A stretch of DNA of 64,000 nt from Owenia fusiformis (lineage: Eukaryota; Annelida; Polychaeta; Sabellida; Oweniidae), in assembly GCA_903813345.2 (NCBI GenBank), contig CAIIXF020000003.1:25807248-25871247 (forward strand), written 5' to 3'. The translations under genes and the position numbers were made by a program. This document shows positions 22,501-33,089 of the stretch, one piece after another. The notes under the pieces were generated by a model, which ran no database searches, was not told the origin of the DNA, and saw only the letters and a program-made list of their open reading frames with translations. Numbering within the stretch: position 1 is the first letter of the stretch; each line of letters opens with the position of its first letter.

Positions 22501-25500
22501 TACTTCTGGATCACCCTGTATATATATTTAACTGTACTTCATATGGACAAACTGCACAAGCATCACACAATGTCTTTTGTCAATTTCCCCAAAAGGTGGT
22601 AATTTTGAATAAATGTTTGCAAATCATAGAAATATACTTTTATTTTAGTTCTGTATTTTCATGTGTTGTAGATCTTAGAATGTGGAGGAAACCTCTTTGA
22701 TGCTGTTGCTATAGCAGTTAAAGCAGCACTTGGTAATACAAAGTAAGTTAACATTTTTGTTTCTTAATCTCAATTATGGTACAAATAATTCCGTATTTTG
22801 TGTCATTTAAAGAAATTCAAAATAGGGAATTAATCATCCCATGGCCCAGTGAGGTAACCATAAGGATAACTGTAGTTTTCTGGAAAATTTACAAAATTAT
22901 CCATAATGGAAGATTAAGAGAAGAGCACATTTTTACATTTTGCTCTCTGTTAATTTGTCAATGAGATAATGCATTGGTTGTAGATTTAGTTAGTTAATTC
23001 CTGAACACCCAATCTCGAGGCTTATTCCAGTGCTGTTTATACATGTACAGGCCAGTAGCAAGGATTTGCCAAGGGGGGTTCAGTTTTCAAAATTTTTGGG
23101 GGGTTCACATTTGACAATTTTGGCCCAAATATGGCTAAGATCACTTGAGAAGTGCTCAAAACTCGAAAGTGAAAAACTGCATGATTTTGAAAGAATTTTT
23201 AACAAGGGGGTTTGAATCCTGCGAACCCCCCCCCCCCTGGCTACGGGCCTGCATGTATGTGCATAAGACAATTGGTAACACATAACTTTTTAAGATTCTT
23301 TTCTTCACTGATAGCAATTGAAATTGACAATAGTACACTCCATTTCAGTAAATTATACCATTTTTTTGTGATTTTTTCTATTTCATTATTCAGGGCAGAA
23401 ATAGAATTAAATTATTGCTTGTTTTATAGGCTTCCAGTAATAACAGTTCGCAAAGACGAAAATGACGAGACTGAACTTGAAATATCAGATGACCCATATG
23501 ATTGTGAAAGAATCAAGATACTTAATGCTCCCTGTATTGTTACCTTGAGTAAGGTATGTAGCCCTAACATTGTTCTCATATAATATTTTTCACATCTGTG
23601 AATATAAAGTCAGTTTACTATTGTATATGCGGTTTCCGGACAACTCGGACCCAGGACAACTCGGACCCAGGACAACTCGGACCCTTTACAACTCAGACCC
23701 AAGACATCTCGGACCCAAGACAAGTCGGACCTAAGACAACTCGGACCCAAGACAACTCGGACCACTTTTTAAAATAATGATTTTTATCATTGTTTTGGGT
23801 ATTTTTTTGTTTTTGTTTTATGCTTACTATTAAATATATTATACATTGTGAATACATATTTTGTACTAATTTGTTTGATGAAAATGTTTTAATATGACTT
23901 ATTTGATAAAGGTTAAGTAGAAGCTTGAAGCTAAAAACCCAAGATAACTCGGACCACTTTCTGAAATGATAGTTTCTGTTAGGTACCTTTTTGTTATCAT
24001 AATATTGGATTAGTTGTTTTAATCTAGCATGACACATTTTAGATATATTGTGAATTCATATTTTGTGTTTACATGTATTTGATGAAGATATTTCAATTAA
24101 CTTATTTGATGAGAGTTGGGAAGTAAGACCAGTAAGAGGATAATGAGTCTGAAGACCCAAGACAATTTGGACCACTTTTTGAAATTATAGTCATTGTCAA
24201 TTTAGCAGTTTAAATCACTTGTGACATGTTTGTATGCTATATGAAAAAAAATCTTATTTTGTATTAAACCATATCAAACGCCAGGTGTACTACTTGTATA
24301 AAGAGGTGCCAATGAATCTTTGCGTACAGTTAATACCAACTCAAATGGAAAGTCACTAAGGAATTAACAACACTAATAATTTTAATCCTAATCTTCTTAT
24401 CTCATTTCTACTCATTGATCACTGAAAGATCAATGTCACATTGAGATCAATGGAAAGTTTAAATTCTCTAAATCCTCAATTTTTTATCATTCAATCTTAA
24501 TCTCACTGAAAGATTGATGCCATATTGAGATCAATGGAAGTGTTTGTATTCTGTAAATCCTAATTCTCAATATAGAACAAATTATTTTTCTCATGATCTC
24601 AATATTTTTTATTTGAATTTTCACCTGATAAACATAGTATTCATATTACTGATTTTGAAAAATATATTGTAATTGTCACGGGTTATTCATGGAGAACATC
24701 TTTGCTTTACTTGCTTAATTTCTAAATAGTAAATTACAAATAAGTAATGGTTGAAATTATTAAATCTGGTTGAAATAAGAAAATCTGGTTGAAATAACAA
24801 ACAACAGAATTACAATAAATAGCAAATCTGGTTGAAATAAGTTAATCTGGGTTGAAATTACAACCAACAGAATTACAAAAAGAAACATTGATGTCAGGTT
24901 AACAGGAGGTAGCTTAATCCTTTTGATTTAATATCTAAGATAGATTTGAGATTTAAAAAAACTAATTATGTCATCAAGGTACCTTTCATGGTATATAAAG
25001 TCACATATTTTGTCATTCAAATCATATTGAATTATTATACACTGGAAGCAACACCTGTGAATATTTCAATAAATACATCAACCACTACCAAAGACCAGCA
25101 GCACAGTAGCAGAGACCAGCAGTACAGTAGCAGAGACCAGCAGCACAGTAGCAGAAACCAGCAGCACGGTAGCAGAGACCAGCAGTACAGTAGCAGAAAC
25201 CAGCAGCACGGTAGCAGAGACCAGCAGGGTTAAGAGAAGAGTAAATTATATATTGGTACAGACGCAGCAATAATGCCACCAGTGCATCCCTGCCTTGGTA
25301 ACTGTGGCAATACAGTGAGGCGAAGCCAACAGCATTTGATCTGCATATCATGCCAAGGATGGCAACACAGAGTGTGCAGTATCTTCACCCAAGCAGATTA
25401 CAGAGCTGGTATAATCGCTTGGAGGTGTGCAGGATGCCCTGATGCCAACCTAGGAAATGCCCTGAATTCAACATCAGAAAGTTCTACATCAAATGTTGGA

Positions 25501-28500
25501 CTTCCACAGGCCGAAAGTACTGCTATTAACATGACTGATACTGATGCTCCCCCACAACTAGACTACATGGAAGCTGAACCCATGGAACATGAAAGTATGG
25601 ACATTGTGCCAAATATTTCACAACATATGAATGCCACATATGTGTGCCAAATGTGAATACGTCCTTTGAAGTAAACAGATCATTCGACATTCCTGAGCGC
25701 CACATTGAGGATACTATACAGGATGAGACGTTGCTAGATTCAGTTCCAGCACCAGTAAACCAACAAGTGACATTTGAGCTCCTACCTCAGCATTCCCAGC
25801 GTGGAAACAATCTCCTAGCAGACTCTAATGGCTATATGTATAGCATCAAGAGAGCTGGAAAGCGGAAATCAATGTGGAGATGTAAATCTAGAAGCAGAAC
25901 AATGGGAGAATGCCCTATGACTGTCTCACAAGCTGGAACCTCATTTTCGTACACACAATACAACCACAACCATCAACCTAAGGAAGGACAAGTGCTACTT
26001 TCCAAGATATCTACATCCACTAAATTGCGGGCAACGGGAGAACTGTTTAAAGCAGCATCATGCCTTGTAGAAGATGTCATCCTCGATGAGATAAGAAGTG
26101 CTAATGATGGTACAACAGTAGCAGTCCCAAATCTGGTTCAAAATGCCAACAGGGTTCGGCAACGTCTACAACCGCAGGAACCTACAGATCTAAACTTTGA
26201 TAATGACGACAACTTCATCCCAGAGGGCTTTCTTCAAGGAGATTTGCGCCTAGATGCATCAGTCTACCCTGATGTTGAAATACAGGGCTGTGTTTTTCAC
26301 TGGACCCAGGCAGTGTGGCGGAAAGTCCAAGAGCTAGGACTGGTTGTGGCTTACAGAGAGGATGTCTCTGTGCACAGATTCATTCGTCAACTTCTTGCCC
26401 TTCCTTACCTACCATCTGAGCATATAGAAGAAGCCTTCTATGTACTAGCCGATCGCAGCTCTACGGCACTGTTACCTCTAGTGTCTTACATAGAGAAAAC
26501 ATGGATCACCAGCAGAATGTGGCCTCCTGCCGTATGGAAGGTGTTCAACCAGCCAACAATGATGTGGAGGGATACCACAGGCGGATCAATGGTAAGGCTG
26601 GGAGAGAGAAGCTGCCCTACTACCTCCTTGTTCCAGTCCTCTACAAGGAAGCCCAACTTGCGTTATTGCAGAAATGCCTAGTCAAAGATGGAAAGTTGCG
26701 ACGCTACCAGAGAAGAGTCTACACCAACCTTCAAGGAAGAATAATGAAATACTGGGAGCAGTATGAAGAGGATTCCATAACAACATCCAAGCTTATCAGA
26801 AAGATCAGCAAACTTGTTAAAGTTTGAACCATCAGGACATTTGCAACTGTTGAACACTGAACTGCCTGAAATAACATTCTTGCACAGTTCTACTTGTAGA
26901 TAATATTATTTGAATTGAGTCCAGATTAATATCCTTGCCAATTATGATTTATGTTCATCTTTATTTTTCTGTATTCTATAAAACATAAATGTATGTAAAA
27001 CACTAATGTAATTTTGAATGTAAATAAATAAAATACTGCTTCAAATAAATATTTTGTTCAATTATCTTAGTGCTTTAGTTTAGCTTTATTTTTAAGACCT
27101 ACAAGCCATGATCATTCAGATCTTTTCAATTTTTTATCAATGAATTCCCCTACTGTACCATAACCAAGATTTATTTAAAACAACATACCTACTTGACATT
27201 ATTTTTATGTAAAATCTCTTATGAAATGTGATTTGCAATATATGGCAAACTAAGGTTACCCATACTAAACATAAAACAAAAAATTAAAAACCATATAATG
27301 ATAAAAATCATCATTTCAAAAAGTGGTCCGAGTTGTCTTGGGTTTTTAGATTCAATATTTTTTTTCATCAAATAAGTTAAACAACTTTATCAAATTAATA
27401 TAATATTGTGTAATACTAAATATAAAACAAACAATTAAAACCCCATTTAATAATATAAAAATCATAATTCCATAATAATAATAATGATATAAAAATCATA
27501 ATTTAAAAAAGTGGTCTAAGTTGTCTTGGGGGTTCTTTAGATTCACATTTTCTTCTTAATCTCACCAATTAAGTTGATTTAAAACAATTACATCAAATAA
27601 ACACAATATTTGAATTCACAATATGTATATATGTCACACTAAACATAAAAAAATAAAATAAAAAACAATATAATGATAATAAAAATGGTACCATAAAAAT
27701 CATAATTTCAAAACGTGGTCCGAGTTGTCTTGGGTCTTTAGATTAAATATTTTCTTCTTAACTCCCATCAAATAAGTTTATTAAAAACAATTTCATCAAA
27801 TTAACATAATATATCAAATCAGAATATATAATATATGCCATCTAAACATAAAACAAAAAATTAAAACCCCATATGATGATATTAATATCATTATTTTAAA
27901 AAGTGGTCCGAGTTGTCTTGGGTCCGAGTTGTCTTGGGTTCGAGATGTCTTGGGTCCGACTTGTCCTGGGTCCGAGTTGTCCTGGGTCCGAGTTGTCTGG
28001 TTACCGTATATGCACATATACTGTAACCTCTGAGGATTGAAAGAGAAATTAGTAACATTATTACAACTAATTTGTTTCTTTGTTTTCTTTAATATATCCA
28101 GTCAAGGATTAAAAATGATAGCCTGAAAGAATCATATATCATATTTATCCTATGAATTTCTGAAGTGAGTCTCACCCTTCTACAAAACCAAATGATTTTA
28201 TGTACATGGTCTCATCATTTTAATTAGAATGTAAACTATAAGGTAACAATTATTGTTGATTCCATTATATATTTTTGTTTTTGATTCTGAAGAATCGAAC
28301 CTAAGTTCAACACAAATGTTAAATTGATTAACCTTGTTGAATTTTCATTGTATGATAATAAATGTTATAATATATATGAACTTGAAATAAAAATGATTAA
28401 TAAAAAAAAAATTCTAAAGAGATATAGTGTAGGGTGCACAACTCACGACATCTTTGACCACTCAGTTCAACTCAAACAGGTTATTTCATATGTGAACAGG

Positions 28501-30142
28501 TTGCAATATAAGCACTCCCCAGAGGCTAGAGTAAAGTCGAGCTTGTCAGCATGTGTTTGAAAATAACATAAAAACTGGCCTGTAATTAGTTTTTACCCAT
28601 TGGTCAAAAGTCCTAATATGACACACCCTGTATACTGTAGTAAGCAAAATTGTTTATTTATCACTAAGTCAATACAATTATACTTATTTCATATAACTGT
28701 GGTGTCTTTTTAGGTAGGGAACCAACATATTGTTGATGCTTCACTCCAGGAGGAAAGTTGCTGCCTCTCAAGGTAATATAGACAATCATAAGGGAGATTA
28801 AGTTACATGTGTTTAAGAGAACTTGTACATTAAGGGGAGGCATGTTCGATGTTCGAGTTCGATGTCCAATCGGAAACTAAATATAAATCTAGTTTGGACT
28901 CTGACCCTCCACCCTCCCCCAAAAACTAAACACCATGAAAGTTGATCGCTGACTTCCGGGGTGAGAATTTGAAAAATTATTGATAAGTACGATCTAGTTT
29001 TTGTTAATTCCTATCGTAATTTGCAGCTTTTAACAACTATTGATAGAATAGAATCCATTGGAATGATCTTGACGAAGAAAGCATCAGGTAAAATCGTTAT
29101 TTTTAAACCATTCCAAGGCATTCTGAGTCAAAATTGCCAAAAATTTGAAATGTTGAAATCTGTTGGATAGAAAACTGAAATGGGTTTGAACCCCCTCCCC
29201 CTAACTAGATTTATTTAGTTTCCTATCCGACATCAAACTTTTGATGCCTCCCCTAATGTCTAATATTATTACCCCAATGGATTACTGTCCCCCTCAAATT
29301 GTTTTCTCAGGGACCTTTTACAACTATTATACGTTATACCTTCATATTCAATTGGGAGATACATACCACTGGAGAACTGAGGAACTATAGTTTTACATGT
29401 TCAAGTACAAGTTCCCTCTATAGCGTGTAGCTTGACCACTCTATTGTTTAACATTCTACTTGTATATCTGTAGATTTGTATTATCCACATCTTAAAGCCC
29501 TCCTCACATATGAACAAATCTACTAAACGCAGTGGGCTTTCGTTCATATTTGAAGAGGCCTTAACTCTGTAAATGTACACATGTATGTGTATAATAAGTT
29601 AAGGAAGGTCTCATAATTACGTTTTTGTGTTAGCTTCAAAATTTTGACAAAAAGTTCTTTTTTTATTTATTTGTTATTTCCTTCATACATAACATTAAAG
29701 CAATGATTTCTGTCAAGAGCTTTGTAAGTACAAAGTCAATGGGACGTTTCATGGTTGAACATTTTGTTAATCTCTTGAAAGCCCATGTATACATGTAGAG
29801 CTACCAAATGCTGCTTGAAAGAAACTGAAAAAGTTTCCCTTTGGAAATGATTCACTGGCCACGAGGATACAATACAGTATTGTTAACTGAATTCATGAGA
29901 AATTGAATTCTAAAGGTTCATGAATCTTTGCTTCCAGACTGATGGTAGCTGTTACTGAAAATGGTACAATTACAGCCTCCAAGACCTCTGGCTCAGGCAG
30001 CCTTAACCCAGAAAGTATAATTGATATGCTTGAATCTGGCAAGAGGGCAGGAACATTATTAAACAAGACATTGCATGCTAAACTCTTAGAGGAAGAAGTC
30101 AAAGTAGGAACAAAGAAAAAGACAATGGGATTCTTAACATAG
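16504..30142 (+). CDS. EXOSC7: Exosome complex component RRP42 (EXOSC7), complete
   Basis: Subunit of the RNase PH-like ring of the eukaryotic RNA exosome, acting in 3'-5' RNA processing and decay in nucleus and cytoplasm. Eight exons: 16504-16560, 16713-16814, 18715-18809, 19167-19332, 22672-22742, 23430-23553, 28714-28772 and 29938-30142. They add to 879 bases, in frame, 292 aa (human 291). The start MAEILMSEAERTFILHGIQ is the family N-terminus. Hallmarks follow: VRSDGRGCEDYRPIELETE, SANATPDFEGRGGEDL, REQCWVLYVDIL, LECGGNLFDAVAIAVKAAL, ISDDPYDCERI, CIVTLSK, HIVDASLQEE and a GSGSLNPESIIDMLESGKR block near the C-terminus, ending KKKTMGFLT. All introns are GT/AG. Introns 2, 4, 5, 6 and 7 carry mobile elements, inflating an 879 bp gene to 13.6 kb. 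The frame is intact. Confidence 0.96.
16875..18319. mobile_element. hAT-like non-autonomous element in EXOSC7 intron 2
   Basis: The ends share an inverted CTGTCAA core; the right end, reverse-complemented, reads CAGAGCTGTCAAGTGTCCCG. The 8 bp direct repeat AAAGTTCA flanks the block (16867-16874 and 18320-18327). CAG-start ends with about 8 bp duplications suggest hAT. Both ends contain many GCGGGAC/GCGGGAT units (16900-17190 and 18230-18305). No transposase is visible; a GGGTACC-rich inverted patch lies near 17840-17910. Confidence 0.55.
19370..19497 (+). repeat. Dispersed repeat family, copy 3
   Basis: GCATGCAAAATATCACTACC, TGCCATTTGTTACTGACACT and AAAGTTGGAGATTATAACAA follow in the same order as in the minus-strand copy at 8278-8405. 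It lies in EXOSC7 intron 4, just left of the mariner. Confidence 0.7.
19877..21112 (-). CDS. Mariner transposase (DD34D), two exons with a spliceable intron
   Basis: Cuts and reinserts the element via its inverted repeats at TA. Exon A is 20417-21112 and exon B is 19877-20245; donor AAAG|GTAAGA and acceptor TTTTTCAG|G join in phase 0 to 354 aa. Residues 1-120 form the paired helix-turn-helix region (IYRWFNKYSSGYDEVVDKQR, GRPVS, SIRELAEKHDLSYGTVQRIL). WVPHDLTQEQKDRR is the mariner linker. Catalytic Asp candidates are in ITSDES, HWDNAPTH and APSDFYLY; the last two have exactly 34 residues between them (DD34D). YSPDLAPSDF is the family signature. No stop or frameshift is visible if the 171-base intron is removed; without splicing the frame ends at 20396. 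Mariner transposases normally lack introns, so this intron is unusual. Identity is firm; activity is unknown. Confidence 0.9.
21380..22361. mobile_element. Tc1/mariner-type MITE nested in the mariner's right repeat
   Basis: Starts CAGAGTGTCTCAAAAAAAAT and ends with the near-complement ATTTTTTTTGAGACACACTG. It is flanked by TA at 21378-21379 and 22362-22363. Removing it and one TA restores the host repeat around GGGTTACTATAGCAACC. Inverted repeats extend about 200 bp inward (for example GGCGCAA near 21570 and 22165). No transposase is visible. Confidence 0.88.
23048..23251. mobile_element. MITE with CAGGCC ends, copy 1
   Basis: CAGGCCAGTAGCAAGGATTT at the left end and CCCTGGCTACGGGCCTG at the right end are inverted. 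The direct repeat CATGTA flanks both sides (23042-23047 and 23252-23257). Internally it has GGGG runs and GCATGATTTTGAAAGAATT. A sister copy lies at 49051-49248. It sits in EXOSC7 intron 5. Confidence 0.8.
23637..23764. repeat. Eight-unit 16 bp terminal array of the MULE, left
   Basis: Eight back-to-back 16 bp units of the form GGACAACTCGGACCCA, the inner ones drifting to AGACAACTCGGACCCA. The mirror array lies at 27904-28000. Such repeats are plausible transposase-binding sites (inference). Confidence 0.9.
25091..25228 (+). repeat. 21 bp minisatellite inside the MULE
   Basis: About six and a half copies of AGACCAGCAGCACAGTAGCAG. The unit is a multiple of three and reads RDQQHSS in the plus frame at 24946-25233, just upstream of the transposase remnant. 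It could be translated low-complexity sequence or a plain minisatellite. Confidence 0.88.
25273..26827 (+). pseudogene. Decayed MULE transposase with PHD-like and FLYWCH zinc fingers
   Basis: Three overlapping plus frames: 25273-25656, 25644-26681 and 26501-26827. The first holds a Cys/His cluster (CLGNCGNTV, CISCQGWQHRVCS, WRCAGCPD) like a PHD finger. The second has a FLYWCH-type finger (YSIKRAGKRKSMWRCKSR, MGECPMTV, HNHQP). It continues with the end of a MULE domain (GCVFHWTQAVWRKVQELGL); the third frame has NNDVEGYHRRING and a C-terminal segment. The expected central catalytic portion is missing between about 26200 and 26280, and at least two frameshifts break the product. FLYWCH plus MULE is a known animal transposase architecture. 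It is not expected to encode active enzyme. Confidence 0.8.
28834..29253. mobile_element. MITE with GGGGAGGCAT ends in EXOSC7 intron 7
   Basis: GGGGAGGCATGTTCGATGT on the left and ATGCCTCCCC on the right are inverted. Further inverted blocks GGAAACTAAATA and TTTAGTTTCC, and AATCTAGTTT and AACTAGATTT, lie inward. The left flank is TTAA; the right flank is TAAT, so a TTAA duplication is likely but imperfect. Confidence 0.6.
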
Positions 30143-30667
30143 ATTTATTCATTTAAAGAAATATACTCATAGTTTTATATTATATATTATTTGTATTTTG
30201 TTGATCTTTTTCAAATAAATTAAGTGGTTTTAATGAATGGAGAATATTAAAGTCATGTATTTGATCAATTGTGTTTCAGAATGCTGGGTAAAAAGTGGCC
30301 ATTTTGAGTTTTGTTTTGTTCAGAAGTCTTGTATGAAATTCTTACCTGCAGGTTATGCCCATTTTAAGAGATGCTCATCAAGTTTTTAGGCATATGACAT
30401 CCATTTTAAATTTTAAATTTTTCAAAACTCAAACCAACTTATTAGTGTATTTATGCTAAATTACAATTGTACATGTCACTTTTTTCAAAACCTAGAATTT
30501 CAAAGTTCTTTCAACGCCTAACTGGAAATACAGTCACAGCCCATAAGATTGCTGCATGGGCCTTCTACATGTTCAAGAGACTCTTCAAAGTCCATGATTG
30601 CTAGAAATATTGCCATCATTACATGGGTTACATACATGTATTTCATTAAATATGATTTTTTCAGTGA
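30143..30667. other. Convergent 3' region, EXOSC7 and SGNH-like gene
   Basis: 525 bases between two convergent stop codons must contain both 3' UTRs. A plus-strand AATAAA lies at 30214-30219, 72 bases past the EXOSC7 stop. A clear minus-strand AATAAA (TTTATT at 30144-30149) lies at the far end, so the two transcripts may overlap. Confidence 0.6.
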
Positions 30668-33089
30668 TCACAGGTCTCTTATGATGTAGGCTGCTATAAT
30701 ATCAATCAATGCATCATCCAATCCAAACGTATAATGTGTGCCATCCCAAGATACAAGATTCTTCACCAATTCAGTTGGATCAAGAAATGATATTTTCCTT
30801 TCTTTAGTAAATGTACGAAAGTATTTAGCAAATTCTATTGATTTCTCTTTGGTTTGCCCCGTCCACCTCGGTGATTTCCGTATTCCAGGGATATAAGGAG
30901 TCATATAGATTATGTGTGTTTCACCCAAAGCGTTGGTCTCTTGTAGCAGTTGGTCAAGGTAGACTGATACTATTTGTGTGTTCAGATCAGTCCACAGACC
31001 AATGTCTGTTAGCACCAGCATTTGACCTAGAGTGTCCTTCTTCATTTCTTTCAAAGCAGTTTGCATTGCATCTTTTGTAGAACCTTGATAAAAATAGCAT
31101 ATGATATATGACATGTACAAGGTGAGCCAAAAACAACAATACACAATAAAATGAAAATGTCCACACAATGATGATAATCCACACACTACTAAATAGTTAT
31201 AATTAATAATAATAATACATAATTAATGACTTTATCAACATTTCTCTGATGCGTTGGCCCATTCATTTGACGATTTACCCAAGATCGTAGCAAGGCATTT
31301 GTTTATGATTCGCTTTACCAGTTTGCTACATTTGACATAAATGCCTTCTTTGGCAATGACTTGTTCCGGAGCGACAAACGACATACCTAGTTCTACATGA
31401 ATTTGACTCTTGAACAAGAACTTGATTTGATTGCAAATTTGTACAGAGCTCCCTACATTGGTCCTATTCTTACAGGCGTCGTCTCTCCAATCTTTAACAT
31501 GATCATCTGAGCGACAACCCTGCGTGTCTTCTGAAATGAAAATGAATTTGGGTTTTCGGATTTTATAAAAAGACCGACCAAGGCCGGTAAAAGTCCTGTG
31601 AGGTCCGACATAAAAATCCTGTCAAGACCGGTGTAAAAGAAATTATGGTCGCCTGGGGATTATGGTCCCCTGTCCTTACGGCCCTTCCTGTAAACTCGAT
31701 ATTATTTCCCAAGACGTCTTGAAAATGGTAATGTAAACTCAACTTAATTTTTCTAAAACGTTTTAGCCAAAACGTCTTGGAATGCTGCGCGTAGTGTAAA
31801 TTGGGCTACTAAGGTTCAGCTGGAAAGTAACATTTTGGTAAAAAATTGCTATACCTGCACATGTTATTTTCTGGTACAAAATTAAGTATGAAGGCATGTG
31901 TGTATTTCTTTGCTTTTTTCAGGAAAGTATCATTACACTGTCTACTTTTAGTAAACCTGGAAACAGGCCAATGGTAGCTCCTGTGTTGTCTGGAAACTTT
32001 GAAAGAAAATTTGGAAAAATAGAAAGTGTGAAAATCAGAATTTCCAGGAGTTCCCATTGAACTCCTACTAGATATTCTTAGAGAAGACAATGTAATGATA
32101 CTTTCCTGAAAAAAGCAAGGCAATTGACACATGTCTTCATACTTTATTTTGTACCAGAAAATAACATGTGCTGGTATAGCAATTTTTTACCAAAATGTTA
32201 CTTTCCAGCTGTACCTTAAGTAATTAATAAAACGTGCATGGAATTCCATGCGCCGCTATAGGCCACCATTATATTTTTTGCATTAAGGGCCGAATAGGCA
32301 CGGATGTTAAACCTAGAGCGGGCCACAAGAAATGTTAGATAAGAAATAAGTCCCAGACTAGTTTTAACTTGTTGAACTACTGCCTCACCTGCTTTATGCC
32401 TGGCTACGCCAGTGACAGTTACACGTACCTGCTTTAGTTTCGTTAGCCACTCGTCTCCGGAAATTGTGATAAAAATTTCTGATCAACGAATCTCCTAATA
32501 TAATCATTGACGACACATTCAAATATCGGAGACCAGTGCATATATCTTTACCAGATATATTCTTGCGCATATGAGCACGATATGGTGTCCAATCGTAGAA
32601 TTCCGGATGTATCCGTGGTCTCTCGTCAAAACAAGTTGGACACGTGCAGTTTGCGACTGGGATATCCTGACATGTGTTTTCCTTGCAACACGCCTTTTTG
32701 TCTACCGAATTACACAGTGTTCTGTAACTGCCAGTTTCATGACTACATTTGGTATCATTACTATATTCCATGTTATTAAAGTCTCTTGCGCGTTTTACTC
32801 TGTCAATTACATATTTCTTATATTCATCAGTGACGTATTTGGGCTTCCAATAGCCTTTGGTTAATTCATCTAACAGCATTTGGTTTAAAAATGTATGGTT
32901 GCCTTCATTGTTTCCTTCGTTTCTTAGAGCAACTATAGACTGTAATACTGCATTCATTTTTGGATAAGTTACGACGAGCTTTGTACTGAATGTATTGTAA
33001 ACTCCCACGTACAGGCTTATTAATAAAATCGAAACTACAGTTAATACTCGTGTTTTGTTCTGCATATTCATTGATGAATTCGTTTTCAT
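30668..33089 (-). CDS. Type II membrane protein with SGNH / PC-esterase-like domain
   Basis: Exons 32429-33089, 31387-31530 and 30668-31083 join in frame to 406 aa. The start is the first in-frame ATG (33089); the frame upstream of it lacks ATG. A short basic cytoplasmic tail (MKTNSSMNMQNKTR) precedes a single hydrophobic anchor (VLTVVSILLISLYVGVYNTF), giving a Golgi-type type II topology. A Cys-rich stretch (CCKENTCQDIPVANCTCPTC) leads to IILGDSLIRNF, matching the GDS block I of the SGNH/PC-esterase superfamily (as in CASD1 and NXPE proteins). Near the C-terminus WDGTHYTFGL supplies the D-x-x-H pair of block V. Several N-x-S/T sites suit a luminal domain. The likely role is carbohydrate esterase or acyltransferase, but the substrate is unknown and the family assignment is moderate. 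Donor AG|GTACGT and acceptors TTTCAG and ATCAAG are acceptable. It faces EXOSC7 tail to tail. Confidence 0.75.
31813..32215. mobile_element. TTAA-type fold-back MITE in SGNH-gene intron 1
   Basis: About 130 bp inverted repeats, starting GGTTCAGCTGGAAAGTAACA at 31813 and mirrored by TGTTACTTTCCAGCTGTACC ending at 32215. Only a short unique centre remains. The right flank is TTAA and the left flank is CTAA, so TTAA was the probable target. Piggybac-like or Kolobok-like mobilisation is inferred. Confidence 0.78.

Larger units (their letters stand above)
19573..22518 (-). mobile_element. Mariner-type transposon with long inverted repeats
   Basis: Ends CAGGGTGATCCAGAAGTAAC (19573) and its complement ending at 22518 are flanked by TA on both sides. 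The inverted repeats are about 190 bp long (left 19573-19763). The right one is broken into 21348-21379 and 22364-22518 by a second element inserted at TA. It carries a mariner transposase on the minus strand and sits in EXOSC7 intron 4, antisense to the host gene. Confidence 0.88.
23631..28005 (+). mobile_element. MULE (Mutator-like) transposon in EXOSC7 intron 6
   Basis: Ends GGTTTCCGGACAACTCGGAC and, reverse-complemented, GGTAACCAGACAACTCGGAC. They are flanked by the 8 bp duplication GTATATGC (23623-23630 and 28006-28013). Each end is an array of a 16 bp unit, followed inward by longer diverged repeats that each contain one unit (left near 23939 and 24160; right near 27325, 27510, 27718). 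The centre carries a decayed FLYWCH/MULE transposase on the plus strand. End sequence, duplication length and protein remnant agree. Confidence 0.85.

Noticed and set aside
23637-23764. Regular 16 bp units resembling a CRISPR array
   Set aside because: The units are contiguous without spacers, have a mirror array at the other end of the MULE and sit in a eukaryotic intron.
25085-25351. Minus-strand frame with repeated CYCTAGL peptides
   Set aside because: It is the complement of the 21 bp minisatellite in the MULE.
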